Shown here piece after piece: positions 1 to 9,886 of a DNA stretch of 64,000 nucleotides (position 1 is its first letter; every line of letters starts with the position of its first letter). The notes under the pieces are model-generated. The model was given only the letters and a program-made list of their open reading frames with translations. It ran no database searches and was not told where the DNA came from. The stretch comes from Dillenia suffruticosa (taxonomy: Eukaryota; Streptophyta; Magnoliopsida; Dilleniales; Dilleniaceae). The stretch is from positions 9,823,109 to 9,887,108 of the forward strand of contig JAVTVX010000009.1 in the NCBI GenBank assembly GCA_033439265.1, given 5' to 3'. A program made the position numbers and the translations under genes.

Positions 1-249
1 ACTTACTTCATTTTCATTTTCTTCTGTAAAGCGCTGTTGTTCGTCATTTGTTTATATCTACTTTGGACGTGTATACCCTTTTTGCTTTCAACACATTTTC
101 TTCTTCTGATGTCACATTTCTTGCTCCTTTTCAACTTGTTAGTATTTCTCCTAATTTTCTAAAGGTGTTCTAACTCTCTGTTTGATGAGGAGTCTTCTAA
201 TGGAGAATTGATTTTTTTAAGTGCCATTTTTAAAGAACCTTTTGTCTAC

Positions 250-2139
250 GATGGTTAAATGAAGAAGTTGAAAAAAGAAAGAAAAATAGAGCACACCCAA
301 TTTTTATAGTGGTTCCACCAAATATGGTATACGTCCACTCTCAAACTTTAATTGGATTTCAATTATTTGCAATCAAAATAGTACAACAAATTTGCTTCTA
401 ACTGCAAGTCAAACCTTTATAGTGTTTTCTGTCAAAATGCTAACCCAACATCTCAAAGGTTGTTTTGCTCTCTTAACAATAGACCGAGAGACTGAGAAAC
501 CCTCTCTGGTCTTTTGAACATTTTGTACTGGAGGAGAATGGATGTTACAATGAGTGAAGTTACAACTTCAGATATAACAACAATGAAGCTCACAAAGATA
601 TTTTTACAGAAATAAAAGAAACAAAGTGCATCGTGAAGTTCAGAATATTTGTAAGTGTTCAGAATATTTAGCACTTCATTATCTTTCAATACTTGTCAAT
701 TTATTTTTCTCTCTTCTCTACTAAGTATTTATTTTAAGTTGTTGAGAGAGCCGTTGCAATAGATTCAACTTTGAATCATCTTCATTAATGCTTCAACCAC
801 CGCATTTAATTTTCTTAAATGCTTTTGACCGTTGCCCTATTCTTTTCTCTTGCTTTTGTTGCCCTCATATCTACTAACCAATCATATTGTTTGTTTTTGC
901 TACACAAGAGTGGTTAGTTTCACAAGCACTTAATCAGATATGATTTATGAAGTTTAGTACATTAGTGTTTAGTGGTTAAGTGTTGAGAGATTTGAGATCA
1001 TAGCATTTTTAGGCTTAACTTAAGCTTAGGTCTACTTAATCTGTATTAAATGTTCTAACCAACTAATCAGCTTTTAAATTAGTACATAGCTTTTTGTTTA
1101 GAAATAGCCATTGAAGTCCTCGTATTGACGTTGTTACTTTCTTTTGTTGACATAGTTAAAAAAATATATATACTATATGTTCAATACACTCGACTTGCTA
1201 AGCTGAGAGATTTCTATTGGTCATGTCGAAATCGTAATATCCTTTGACCAACATCACATAGCATGTTGAATATACTAAGTTAGGTGTTGGACAAATCTCT
1301 CTTTTCAAGTTCTATGTGTGGATATCTTAATTTACTTGTGTGGTTATCTTAATTTACTTGTGTTGACATGGTCCTCGATGTGTTCTATATCTATTCTAAA
1401 TTGTGTGTCAACATCCCAATATCTCGTGTCGACATCTAGTAGTGTGTTGATTGTTCTAGATGATGTGTTGGACACAACTCTCCCTAAGTTCTAAGGAATG
1501 TGTCGACATTCGAGTGTCTCATTCGACATCTGGTAGCGTGTTGAGTGTTCTAAGCCATGTGTCGACATCCTAATGTCTCGTGTTGATATCTGGTAGCGTG
1601 TTGAATGTTTTAAGCTATGTGTTGACATTGTAAAGCATGCGTCGACATACTAATATCTTTTTAAGCCATGTGCTGATATGTTTATAAGGTGGTGTCGACA
1701 CGTCTATGATCTTTGTCTTACCATTTTCCTCTTTTAGTCTGCTCCCTTATTTATTTTGTAAAAATCATTTAAGTAAATGTCCAACTTTTATATTTTGAGT
1801 TTTTATCTTTCTATTTACTTAAAATATTATATGTAAATAAGAAAATACTCTCCAATTGAATTCTATAAAAATTATTTCAAAATCTAATTCTTTAAGGATA
1901 AAAGATCAACTTTCTCTTCAAATAATAAAATTTCAGTTTTGATTTTCGGTTTCACTTTATCTGAGTTTTGTTTAGAGAGTTAATGATTGAGAGAAATTCT
2001 AAAAAATATATATTTTAACCTAATTGGTATGTGATGACTAAATACCATTATTTTTTATTCTCATTTTTTTGATAGTTTAAACATTTATATTTTCGAACAC
2101 TTAGTTTCTAGTAAATTGATCAAATATATGTTTTCAACA
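250..2139 (-). mobile_element. Probable long copia (SIRE-like) LTR, minus strand; left end uncertain
   Basis: Read on the minus strand, the stretch begins TGTTGAAAAC at 2139. It passes through a cluster of TCGACA-type repeats (about 1400-1700), then an AACGGCTCTC-like stretch near 740-760, and reaches a promoter-like segment near 300-345 (GGAACCACTATAAAAATTGG). The same order (short TCGAC repeats, AACGGCT stretch, CACTATAAAT promoter) is seen in the solo LTR at 30943-32706, which supports a long copia LTR of SIRE/Maximus type. No primer-binding site is visible left of it, and 1-250 holds nothing I recognise. The left boundary and TSD are not established. The alternative is an unrelated repeat-rich intergenic stretch. 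Confidence 0.45.
1405..1700. repeat. Degenerate ~60-bp tandem repeat with GTCGACAT cores
   Basis: At least three imperfect units of about 60 bp follow each other, at about 1498, 1558 and 1618. A longer related unit starts near 1405. Each contains a variant of GTGTCGACAT, then CTCGTGT, a TCTGGTAGCGTGTTGA stretch and a TTCTAAGCCATGT stretch. The array lies inside the probable LTR described above. Confidence 0.7.
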
Positions 2140-2370
2140 TTCTAAATGCCTTATTTCCCATGTAGTTTACTTGCTTGAGTAGTACTATTATTCACTATTA
2201 GTAATAAGATATCTCTGATTGTTTGTACTTATTTTTCAATGATTTAAATCAATAAATTTTGTATCGACTAACCTTATGCATTACAACCTTTCTCTTCTAG
2301 TGAGTCAGTTGCTCTTTATGATTCAGTTAGCAGTCTCCAAATTCTTTCCTTGGTCAAATTAATCATATTT

Positions 2371-2984
2371 TGCTAATTATCAAAATCTATAAATATACTA
2401 ATATTATTATAAATATAGAAATATAAAAATAAAAAAAGTAAATAATATATCAAAATGGATTTCATTTTTGTATATAATATATTTTTCAATATCCCCTTCA
2501 AATTTATTATGATATAATGAAAATCACTTGAATTTGAAAAAAAAAATCCGGATAGAGAATCTAAAATCATAGGAGATGTTTTTGCAACCATTGTGTTGAC
2601 TCAGGGCTCTAGTTCTGGCTCTAAATCTGTCTTTGGCTCAGGATCTAGCTCTTGCTCTTGCTCTAGGATCTGGCTCTTGGCTCAAGTTCTTGTCTTTTGG
2701 CTTTGATATCAAGTTGAAAATATCAAATAATGTGAATATAAAAAATAGATGAATATGACTTTAATATCATATTTAAGATAGGAAGCAATATAATAATATG
2801 AGCTCTAATAATCTATTATGTCATCAAATTATTATAATATATTATGTTTATATAGAAAATCTATTGTCATAAATATAGAAATATTGATTATAAATATAAA
2901 AATATAAAAATAAGGAAAGTAAAAAATATATCAAAATCAAATCAATAATTGATTTGATTTTTGTATATAATATATTTTCTAACA
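2371..2984 (-). mobile_element. TRIM-like miniature LTR retroelement
   Basis: On the minus strand a 270-bp repeat runs from TGTTAGAAAATATA at 2984 to ATATTTTCA at 2715. It is followed at once by CTTGATATCAAAGCC (2713-2699), a degenerate initiator-Met primer-binding site. A second copy of the terminal sequence (about 2488-2371, shortened) is preceded by a purine-rich tract, GAAGGGGATA (2503-2489). Between them lie only about 200 bp, including a GGCTCT-rich stretch (2600-2700). No pol is present. Possible target duplications are ATTTT (2366-2370) and ATTAT (2985-2989), 4 of 5 bases alike. The paired LTR-like ends, PBS and PPT fit a terminal-repeat retrotransposon in miniature. Confidence 0.55.
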
Positions 2985-3521
2985 ATTATGAATAGAGGAG
3001 TTATATTTTAAATTATTCAATGTTTAATTGTTTATTATACAAATACATATTGAAATTTATTGTATATATTAATATATTTAACTCTTTCTCTATATAATTC
3101 TACTACTCAATGTAAAATATATTTATATCTACGTATAATTTTTCTCTACAAAATATTTTAAGTATTTATTTTTTAATGGAAACATTTTTATTAAAAATAT
3201 TATTTTGTTTAAAAAAAGTACGATAAGTTCAAGCGGATGATTCCTAGCAATTTGAGCTAACAATTTCTAATTTAAACCTTCGGTTTGAACTAACCACTCT
3301 TGATTATTTAAAATGAGTACATTGAATCAAACCTTAGAGATACAATTCTAGTTGTTATTACAATTCTAAAACTGTGAACTTTAAATCATTAACCATAATT
3401 AGGTTTCCGATTTTATGATCCCATTGGAATCATGGCTACATCTAATTCATTATAACAATTTTAATAGTTGGGCCAACTAAGCTAACGAGACTATGATGGC
3501 CCGAATTGCCTACAAGCTTTG
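2985..3521. other. AT-rich spacer, nothing recognised
   Basis: No open frame, RNA gene or repeat structure that I can support is visible between the TRIM-like element and the LTR retrotransposon that begins at 3522. Confidence 0.5.
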
Positions 3522-3953
3522 TGTAATGAAGGGGATAAGAATTCAAACAAAATGGCTAGTACCAACCAACCTAACTGATTATAATTGTAATTGACAATTA
3601 GTTAGGTTATTTAGTTTGTTAGTTTATTAGGAAATTGGTTAAAGCCATTGGATAAGAAGGAATCAAAGCAAGAGGAATATAAAACTTGGATGTTCTCGGA
3701 ACAATTCTCTGAAACTCTCTCTCTCTCTCTCTCTAATCGCTCTCTTTAGCTCTTTCTCTCTCAATCTCCTTCTATTTCTTCTCTCCCACCTTCATTCTCT
3801 CAATTACAACTACTTTCTACAACATCCAACACCATTTACAATGCAACTCCACCCTCCTCCCCTGCATTTCATGATGCTTTGTTTTTCCTTCTCATTTTGG
3901 ACATTAATGGCAACTACCCATTTTTCCCTTGGTTTCTAGGCTAGGCTGTGACA
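3522..3953 (+). repeat. 5' LTR of the cyclin-carrying retrotransposon
   Basis: 432 bp, starting TGTAATGAAGGGG and ending TGTGACA. It contains a (CT)n tract at about 3713-3735. It pairs with about 5010-5946 once the inserted solo LTR there is removed. Confidence 0.8.
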
Positions 3954-3980
3954 AATTGGTATTAGAGTCTATGTTTTTCA

Positions 3981-4202
3981 ATGAATTTTGAGAAAATAGT
4001 GGAGAAAACTAGGTATGAAACCATCGTGATCAAAGAAGACCGTCTCCAATGGGAACAAAGAATAGAAGAATTAGATCGAAAAATAGAAAGTTTTTTGGCA
4101 AGAATGGATGACAAATTCATCACCATCATAAAGATGGTATACAAAGACAAGTCCGAAGAATATGAAAAAAAATGTATAAATCTTCTATCACACCCTTATT
4201 GA
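3981..4202 (+). CDS. Short coiled-coil open frame, possible gag remnant
   Basis: This frame of 73 codons starts 11 bases after the primer-binding site. It encodes a charged, helical peptide with heptad-like spacing (RLQWEQRIEELDRKIESFLA). Its position directly after the PBS is where gag begins in LTR retrotransposons, but no capsid motif or zinc knuckle is visible. It stops just before the cyclin-like segment. I do not recognise a specific family, and it may be a chance frame or a gag N-terminus. Confidence 0.3.
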   Translation: MNFEKIVEKTRYETIVIKEDRLQWEQRIEELDRKIESFLARMDDKFITIIKMVYKDKSEEYEKKCINLLSHPY

Positions 4203-4224
4203 ATCAAGATGAGGAGGAAGCATT

Positions 4225-4910
4225 TTGCTTGCTTCACTACCCGTGAAACTAGGCGTTGATGTTTCTTCTAGCAATATGTTTCCACCAAAAAATGAACATG
4301 ATACAACTAGCATTGTTTCCCCAACTATTCCTCCAAGCATTATGGATATTTCTCCAAGTCGATCTAACGATGGTTCAATTTCCTTGGATGAGACTATATT
4401 CATTTGTGATTCTTTGAAGAGTCCAGAAGTTGAGTATCTAGACAATGGTGAAATTTTAGCTATCAATTCCATTAAGAAGAAAGCATGCAACAACTTTTTC
4501 ATTTCAGAAAAATGAGGAAATGGCTAGCAATATTTGCAAGAGAGAAATGCTTGCAGCATTGGAAACAATTGATGGGGTTGTAACTATAGAAGACAACTTT
4601 ATGGATCTACAAAATAGTGCAACCATTGCTTGCAACATTTACAAGAACTTGCGTACATCTGAGGCAAAGAAAAGGCCTGTTGCTGATTTCATGCAGAGGA
4701 TTCAGGAAGACATCAATGCTAGCATGCTTGCAATATTAATTGATTGACTCATTGAGATAGCTGAAGAGTATAGGCTTGTGCCAAACTACATAGATCTGTA
4801 TCTTTCTAGGAACAAAATATATAGATCTGTATCTTTCTTGGAACAAGATGAATAGGTAGCGGCTTGAATTGCTTGGAGTAGCATACATGATTATATTTGT
4901 GAAATACAAG
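4225..4910 (+). pseudogene. Captured A-type cyclin (CYCA1-like) fragment, broken
   Basis: Cyclins bind and activate cyclin-dependent kinases; A-type cyclins act in S and G2/M phase. This is only a fragment. Frame 1 (4225-4515) reads through a segment resembling the region just before the cyclin box of plant A1 cyclins (DISPSRSNDGSISLDET, SLKSPEVEYLDN). Frame 2 (from 4520) continues with CNIYKNLRTSEAKKRP, FMQRIQEDINASM and AILID, then a stop where Trp is expected, then LIEIAEEYRLVP, NYIDLYLS and finally RLELLGVAYMI: the cyclin_N box in the correct order. A one-base shift near 4515 separates the two frames. In-frame stops at about 4745 and 4855, a missing stretch between LVP and NYID, and a small duplication around TAGATCTGTATCTTTCT break the rest. 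No intron-like sequence interrupts the match. It lies between the PBS and PPT of the retrotransposon, so it was carried as cargo. It cannot make a working cyclin. Confidence 0.8.
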
Positions 4911-5361
4911 AAGAAGAAGAAGAAGAAAAAGACAAAAAAATTTTAAAAAAATCTACCGTAAGCAATGGAAGATTCTTCAACACCCTTTATCTCTGAGGAT
5001 AAGGAAGTCAAAAACGAAGAGGAGAATTCAAACATAATGGCTAATACCAACCAACCTTCTAACCAACCCAACTGAATGTAACTCATTGCAACTGCAATTG
5101 ACAATTAGTTAGGTTGTTTCATTTGTTAGGAAATTGGTTAAGACCATTATATAAAAAGGAATCAAAGCAAGAGGAATGTAAGACTTTGATGTTTTTGGAA
5201 CCATTCTCTGAAACTCTCTCTCTATCCCCTCTCTCTCTAGCTCTTTCTCTCTCAATCTCCTTCTCTCTCCTTCCAGCTTCATTCTCTCAATTACAACCAC
5301 TTTCCACAACACCCAACACCATTTACAATGCAACTCCACCCTCCTCCCCTGCATTTCATGA

Positions 5362-5862
5362 TGTTAGTTTATGAAATGCCCACGTGGGGTGTATAACCAT
5401 TAGGTAAAAATTTGAATTTTTACTTGGGAGGATAATGGGTGGTTAAACCCCATTATCCCAATCATCGTAAACTCTCCTAACTTCTCTCTATGTTTTACTC
5501 CAACACAACCTATGTGATGGTCATTCTTCTTGATTGAGAGCATAGGAATACAGAGAATGCACCTTTTGGAGTAGTGAGAGGATTTTTCTTAGAGAGAAAA
5601 ATACACCATTTTTTAGGGTTTGCCAAATTCTAAGAAGGGAATTTTCGGATTATCAGACTAAGAATTAAGACTTTGTGATTCTGCGGTGATAGTTCGTTAT
5701 ACGTGGCTATCATCCCGACTACGAGCGGTTCGTGTTCAGAGTTTGCGGTTTCCGAGATTTTCTGTATCACCGATTGAGATATACCGTGAATTTGAATTTT
5801 TACAATTTCGAAAAATTATTTGTTATTGTTTCCGCTGCGTGATTGAGTCACAAAGTCTAACA
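5362..5862 (+). mobile_element. Solo copia-type LTR inserted in the 3' LTR
   Basis: 501 bp with inverted ends TGTTAG and CTAACA, flanked by CATGA (5357-5361) and TATGA (5863-5867), a 5-bp target duplication with one mismatch. The uninterrupted sequence is seen in the 5' LTR, where CATTTCATGATGCTTTG is continuous, so the insertion is defined from both sides. It contains the TTTCCGCTGCGTGATT motif often seen near the 3' end of copia LTRs. No internal retrotransposon sequence remains, so it arose by LTR-LTR recombination. Confidence 0.85.
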
Positions 5863-5951
5863 TATGATGCTTTATTTTTCCTTCTCAATTTAGACATTAA
5901 CTTCAATTGCCCATTTTCCCCTCAGTTCCTAGTCCAGGCTGTGACACTTTG

Positions 5952-6480
5952 ATCAAAGTCATCTAAAAATCCTATTGTAGATAAAAGTAACTATGGGAGG
6001 CACTTGCATGCAATGCACGTGCAAATAGATGAGTTATGGTTCTCCTTTGCTTTTATACTTACAAAAAAAAAAATGGTTCTCCTTGCTTTTATGCAATTAG
6101 CTTACCTCTTTCCCTTTATTGTGCTTTTTTTTTTTTTGACTAACATGTGTTTGGATTATTTGATTAATTCATTTTAAATATTATATGGTCTAATTTAGGA
6201 TTGATTTTTCCTATACTTATTTTTTTATTTTTAATACTCTAATTCAAAATCTTATTTAAAAAAATTTAATACTTTGTTATTAAAACTATAGTATGTTGAT
6301 TTTTTTTATTATATAAGAATTTAAATTTAGAATTATCAGATTGAGGAGAAAGATTTATACCACTAGATTATTTTCTTAGGGACAAGTATGCTGTTTCTCA
6401 CGCTCTCTTTTTGCTTATTGATAATTCTTTTAACAGCTATTGCATACCGACTTTTTTATTATTGAAAGTATATGCTTTTA
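5952..6480. other. AT-rich upstream spacer, nothing recognised
   Basis: The stretch between the retrotransposon and the AP-3 delta upstream region has T tracts and no coding signal. Confidence 0.5.
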
Positions 6481-6498
6481 GAAGAATACCATTATACA

Positions 6499-6564
6499 AT
6501 CACAAATGGTCTGAAAAAAGATCTTATAATTATCACAAATGGCCTTAAAAAAGATCTTATAATT
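6499..6564. repeat. Two 33-bp tandem repeats upstream of AP-3 delta
   Basis: Two adjacent copies (6499-6531 and 6532-6564) begin ATCACAAATGG and end AAAGATCTTATAATT, with only two or three differences. They lie about 400-470 bp upstream of the AP-3 delta start codon, in a possible promoter. Any regulatory role is inference. Confidence 0.75.
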
Positions 6565-6897
6565 TATTGCTGCAATGCCACTGCATTCGGAGTGGGTCGA
6601 GCTTAACTGCAATTTGCAAACCAACCCACCATACCATGGACCTATAGAGGATGTCTCCACGGGCACGAAGGAAAAGACCATATAATTACAGGATTGGTGG
6701 GCCAGGCCCACGGGCTAACCGGGTCACCACCGCCTCACGTCTTCCTCCCAGCGCAGGCCAGGCTCCAACACTCGCCATCCCACCTTTACTGCAAAATTTG
6801 GAGGAACCCAAAATTCATCATCACCTTCATCGTAATTCCCAAAAATTCTTCTCCCACTCACAACTGAATCAATATTCTCCATAACAGTTGACTATAT

Positions 6898-6900
<3 letters not shown>

Positions 6901-6942
<42 letters not shown>

Positions 6943-6943
6943 A
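6901..6943 (+). repeat. (GA)n microsatellite in the probable 5' UTR of AP-3 delta
   Basis: About 17 uninterrupted GA units followed by imperfect ones end 21 bases before the AP-3 delta ATG. Such tracts are common in plant 5' UTRs and are targets of GAGA-binding BBR/BPC factors. Whether that applies here is inference. Confidence 0.85.
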
Positions 6944-6964
6944 GAATTACTTGATCGATCATCG

Positions 6965-9886
6965 ATGGCGACTACGGCATCTTCAATCATGGATTCACTC
7001 TTTCAAAGGACACTGGACGACCTAATCAAAGGTCTCCGCCATAATTTAATTGGCGAACAACTCTTCATCTCCAAATCCCTCGAAGATATCCGCAAAGAAA
7101 TCAAATCCACTGATCTTCAAACCAAATCTGTTGCCCTTGAAAAGCTCACTTATCTCTCCTCAATCTATGGCCTCGACATGTCTTGGGCCGCTTTTCACGC
7201 CGTCGAGATTATGTCCTCTTCCCGCTTTTCCCACAAGAAAATCGGCTATCTCGCCGCCTCTCTCTCCTTCAATGAATCCACCGAAGTTCTCTTACTCATT
7301 ACCAATCAATTGAGGAAGGATCTTTCTTCGACCAACGAGTTCGAGGTAAATCTTGCTCTAGAATGCGTTTCTGTTATTGCTACTATCGATCTTGCTCGTG
7401 ATTTAACTCCAGAACTATTTACATTGTTGGCTAGTAGTAAGGTTTATGTTAGGAAGAAAGCCATTGCAGTCATTTTTAAGGTTTTTGAGAAGTACCAAGA
7501 TTCAGTTAGGGTTTGTTTTAAACGTTTGGTTGAAAATTTGGACGATTCAGATGGAAAATCCATGTCTGCAGCAGTTGGGGTTTTTTGTGAGTTGGCAGCA
7601 AAAGATCCTAGGGCTTATTTACCATTGGCGCCTGAATTTTATAGAATTTTGGTTGATTGTAGGAATAATTGGGTGTTGATCAAGGTTTTGAAGATTTTTG
7701 CAAGTTTGGCACCTTTAGAGCCTAGGCTTGCGAAAAGGGTTGTGGAGCCGATTTGTGAGCTTATGAGGAAAACCGGGGCGAAGTCGTTGTTGTTTGAGTG
7801 TATTTGGACTGTGGTGACTAGTTTGAGTGAGTATGAATCTGCGGTGAGGCTTGCTGTTTCGAAGACCAGGGAGTTTTTGTCAGATGATGACTCAAATTTG
7901 AAGTATCTTGGACTTCAAGCATTGACAATTGTGGGGCTGAAGCACTTGTGGGCAATTTTGGAGAATAAGGAGGTGGTGATTAAGTCGTTGAGTGAAACAG
8001 ATTCAAATGTTAAACTTGAGGCTTTGAGACTTGTCATGACAATGGTTTCTGAAGATAATGTGATTGAGATTTGCAGGGTTTTGCTTAATTTTTCACTGAA
8101 ATCAGACACAGAATTTTGCAATGCGATTCTCGGGTCTATCTTGTTCACTTGTTCTAGAAATTTTTATGAAATAATAGTTGATTTTGATTGGTATATTTCA
8201 CTTCTGGGGGAAATGTCAAGGATTCCAAATTGTCAAAAGGGAGAAGAAATTGAGAGTCAGCTTATAGATATTTGTTTGAGGGTCAAGGATGCAAGAGCTG
8301 AGCTGGTTCGTATTGGTCGCGATCTGGTGATTGATCCTGCCTTGCTTGGTAATCCTTTCTTACATGGAATACTATCTGCTGGGGCATGGGTTTCTGGAGA
8401 GTATGTTGAGTTTGCTAAGAGTCCTTTTGAGCTTCTGGAGGCACTCTTACAGCCACGTATTAATCTCTTGCCTTCTTCAGTCAGGGCCGTGTATATCCAG
8501 TCAGCATTTAAAGTGTTAATCTTTTGCCTGCACTCCTACCTTCTAAATAATGAAGCTCATGTACCATCCTCATCTCCTGAAAAATTGGCATACGGAGTTC
8601 CAGATAGAGAGTTGGGAGATGGCTTCTTAAAAGCTTCGGTTATGACAACGGGGAAGTCTATTGTTCAGTCTGAACATGATGCAAATTTCAGCCCTGGGGC
8701 TTCAAATCATGGTGTTTCTGTGGAAAATGATGGAGAGGATGTTACTCATGGGCAGACTTCTTTATCAGATTCACTTGGGAAAGACTATTTTACGCAGGAG
8801 TCTATCATTAGACTACTAGATATGAGCGAAATGGCTTTGGGACCATTGCTAGAAAGCCATGAGGTAGAAATCCAGGAGAGGTCAAGAAATGTAATTGGGT
8901 TGATTGAGTTGATAGAGCAAGAAATAACTGGTCCTTTAGCGAAGAAAGGGACGGATGATATGAGGGATGAATTCAAAGCCTTAAAGATGATTAGACTAAT
9001 TTGTGATGGATTTTCTGAAGAGCTTGGTCCAGTACCTGTTAATGCTCAAGAATGGGTTCCTGTACCAGAGGGGCTGACACTCGTTGAGAATCTCTGTGAT
9101 TTGGATACAATTTTCGCTGACATGAATTTACCGACACAGAGTTCATTAATCCTTGGAACCCTTAATTTAGGAGAGACAACAGGTGGTTCACTGTCTGACC
9201 TTCAGACCAAGGATGATTTGGAGGCAGCAACTGAATCCACATCTTTGCTTTCTGAGCATCGCAAGCGGCATGGTTTATATTATCTCCCGTCAGAGAAAGG
9301 TGACAATTTGTCCAATGCTTATCTTCCTGCTAATGACTCTTTGTTGCAACAAGATGAGAATGATCATGTTGATGATCTTGTTAAGCTTACAGAGCAGTCA
9401 CTTGTTCCTAGGAAAAAGCCTAGCCACACCAAGGCAAGGCCTGTGGTCGTAAAATTGGATGAAGGGGATGAACCTATTAGATCTAGGAAGTTGGAATCAG
9501 AAGAAAACCTGCTTTCTAGTGCTATGAGAGATGTTCTATTAGGTAATGAAGATAATTCCACATCTGCTAAAATCCCTAGTGGTAAATCATCTAGCAAGAG
9601 AATAGTGAAGGAGAAACAGTCTGTAGGTGTTCCTTCTGAATCAAATGACAATGCAGCTGATAAAGGAAAGGCAGATGTTGGAAAGGGAAGTTCTAGAAGA
9701 AGCAAAGATCATGGTAAGGAAAGGAAACATAACTCTCGTGTCAAGGATGGTACTCAAAGAGAAGAAAATGGTCAGAGAGAGAACTTGAAGAGTAGTCATA
9801 ATGGTAAGCACAAGACTCATCACAGAGCAGTTGACTCTGTGAACGTGATCCCACAAACTCCAGTGATCCCAGATTTCCTATTATAG
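6965..9886 (+). CDS. AP-3 complex subunit delta (delta-adaptin)
   Basis: Large subunit of the AP-3 adaptor complex, which in plants sorts membrane cargo from Golgi/TGN to the vacuole and is needed for normal vacuole formation. The protein has 973 residues. Residues about 10-560 form an adaptin N-terminal alpha-solenoid of HEAT-like helices; the opening DSLFQRTLDDLIKGLR and the SSKVYVRKKAIAVIFKVF segment (about residues 158-175) are typical of delta-adaptin. A hinge rich in Ser, Asp and Glu follows. A very basic, low-complexity tail runs from about residue 875, ending VIPQTPVIPDFLL. There is no intron, as in other plant AP-3 delta genes. From memory the Arabidopsis protein is about 870 residues, so this copy is longer, mainly in the hinge and tail. 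The ATG at 6965 is the first in this frame after the GA tract and begins right at the conserved N-terminus. There are no internal stops or frameshifts. Confidence 0.95.
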   Translation: MATTASSIMDSLFQRTLDDLIKGLRHNLIGEQLFISKSLEDIRKEIKSTDLQTKSVALEKLTYLSSIYGLDMSWAAFHAVEIMSSSRFSHKKIGYLAASLSFNESTEVLLLITNQLRKDLSSTNEFEVNLALECVSVIATIDLARDLTPELFTLLASSKVYVRKKAIAVIFKVFEKYQDSVRVCFKRLVENLDDSDGKSMSAAVGVFCELAAKDPRAYLPLAPEFYRILVDCRNNWVLIKVLKIFASLAPLEPRLAKRVVEPICELMRKTGAKSLLFECIWTVVTSLSEYESAVRLAVSKTREFLSDDDSNLKYLGLQALTIVGLKHLWAILENKEVVIKSLSETDSNVKLEALRLVMTMVSEDNVIEICRVLLNFSLKSDTEFCNAILGSILFTCSRNFYEIIVDFDWYISLLGEMSRIPNCQKGEEIESQLIDICLRVKDARAELVRIGRDLVIDPALLGNPFLHGILSAGAWVSGEYVEFAKSPFELLEALLQPRINLLPSSVRAVYIQSAFKVLIFCLHSYLLNNEAHVPSSSPEKLAYGVPDRELGDGFLKASVMTTGKSIVQSEHDANFSPGASNHGVSVENDGEDVTHGQTSLSDSLGKDYFTQESIIRLLDMSEMALGPLLESHEVEIQERSRNVIGLIELIEQEITGPLAKKGTDDMRDEFKALKMIRLICDGFSEELGPVPVNAQEWVPVPEGLTLVENLCDLDTIFADMNLPTQSSLILGTLNLGETTGGSLSDLQTKDDLEAATESTSLLSEHRKRHGLYYLPSEKGDNLSNAYLPANDSLLQQDENDHVDDLVKLTEQSLVPRKKPSHTKARPVVVKLDEGDEPIRSRKLESEENLLSSAMRDVLLGNEDNSTSAKIPSGKSSSKRIVKEKQSVGVPSESNDNAADKGKADVGKGSSRRSKDHGKERKHNSRVKDGTQREENGQRENLKSSHNGKHKTHHRAVDSVNVIPQTPVIPDFLL

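Larger units (their letters stand above)
3522..5946 (+). mobile_element. Non-autonomous LTR retrotransposon carrying a captured cyclin fragment
   Basis: Two homologous ends, 3522-3953 and about 5010-5946, share long stretches: the GACAATTAGTTAGGTT segment, a CT-rich tract, and a CCACCCTCCTCCCCTGCATT stretch. Both end in GCTGTGACA. A primer-binding site, TGGTATTAGAGTC, follows the 5' LTR at 3957-3969, and a purine-rich stretch precedes the 3' LTR. Perfect 5-bp target duplications CTTTG flank the element at 3517-3521 and 5947-5951. The internal region is only about 1 kb and lacks protease, integrase and reverse transcriptase, so movement would need enzymes from another element. The 3' LTR is interrupted by a solo LTR (5362-5862). 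Confidence 0.85.

Noticed and set aside
6651..6884. 77-codon frame upstream of AP-3 delta
   Set aside because: Arg/Pro-rich with no known motif. It could be an upstream ORF only if the transcript starts before 6651, which the sequence does not show.
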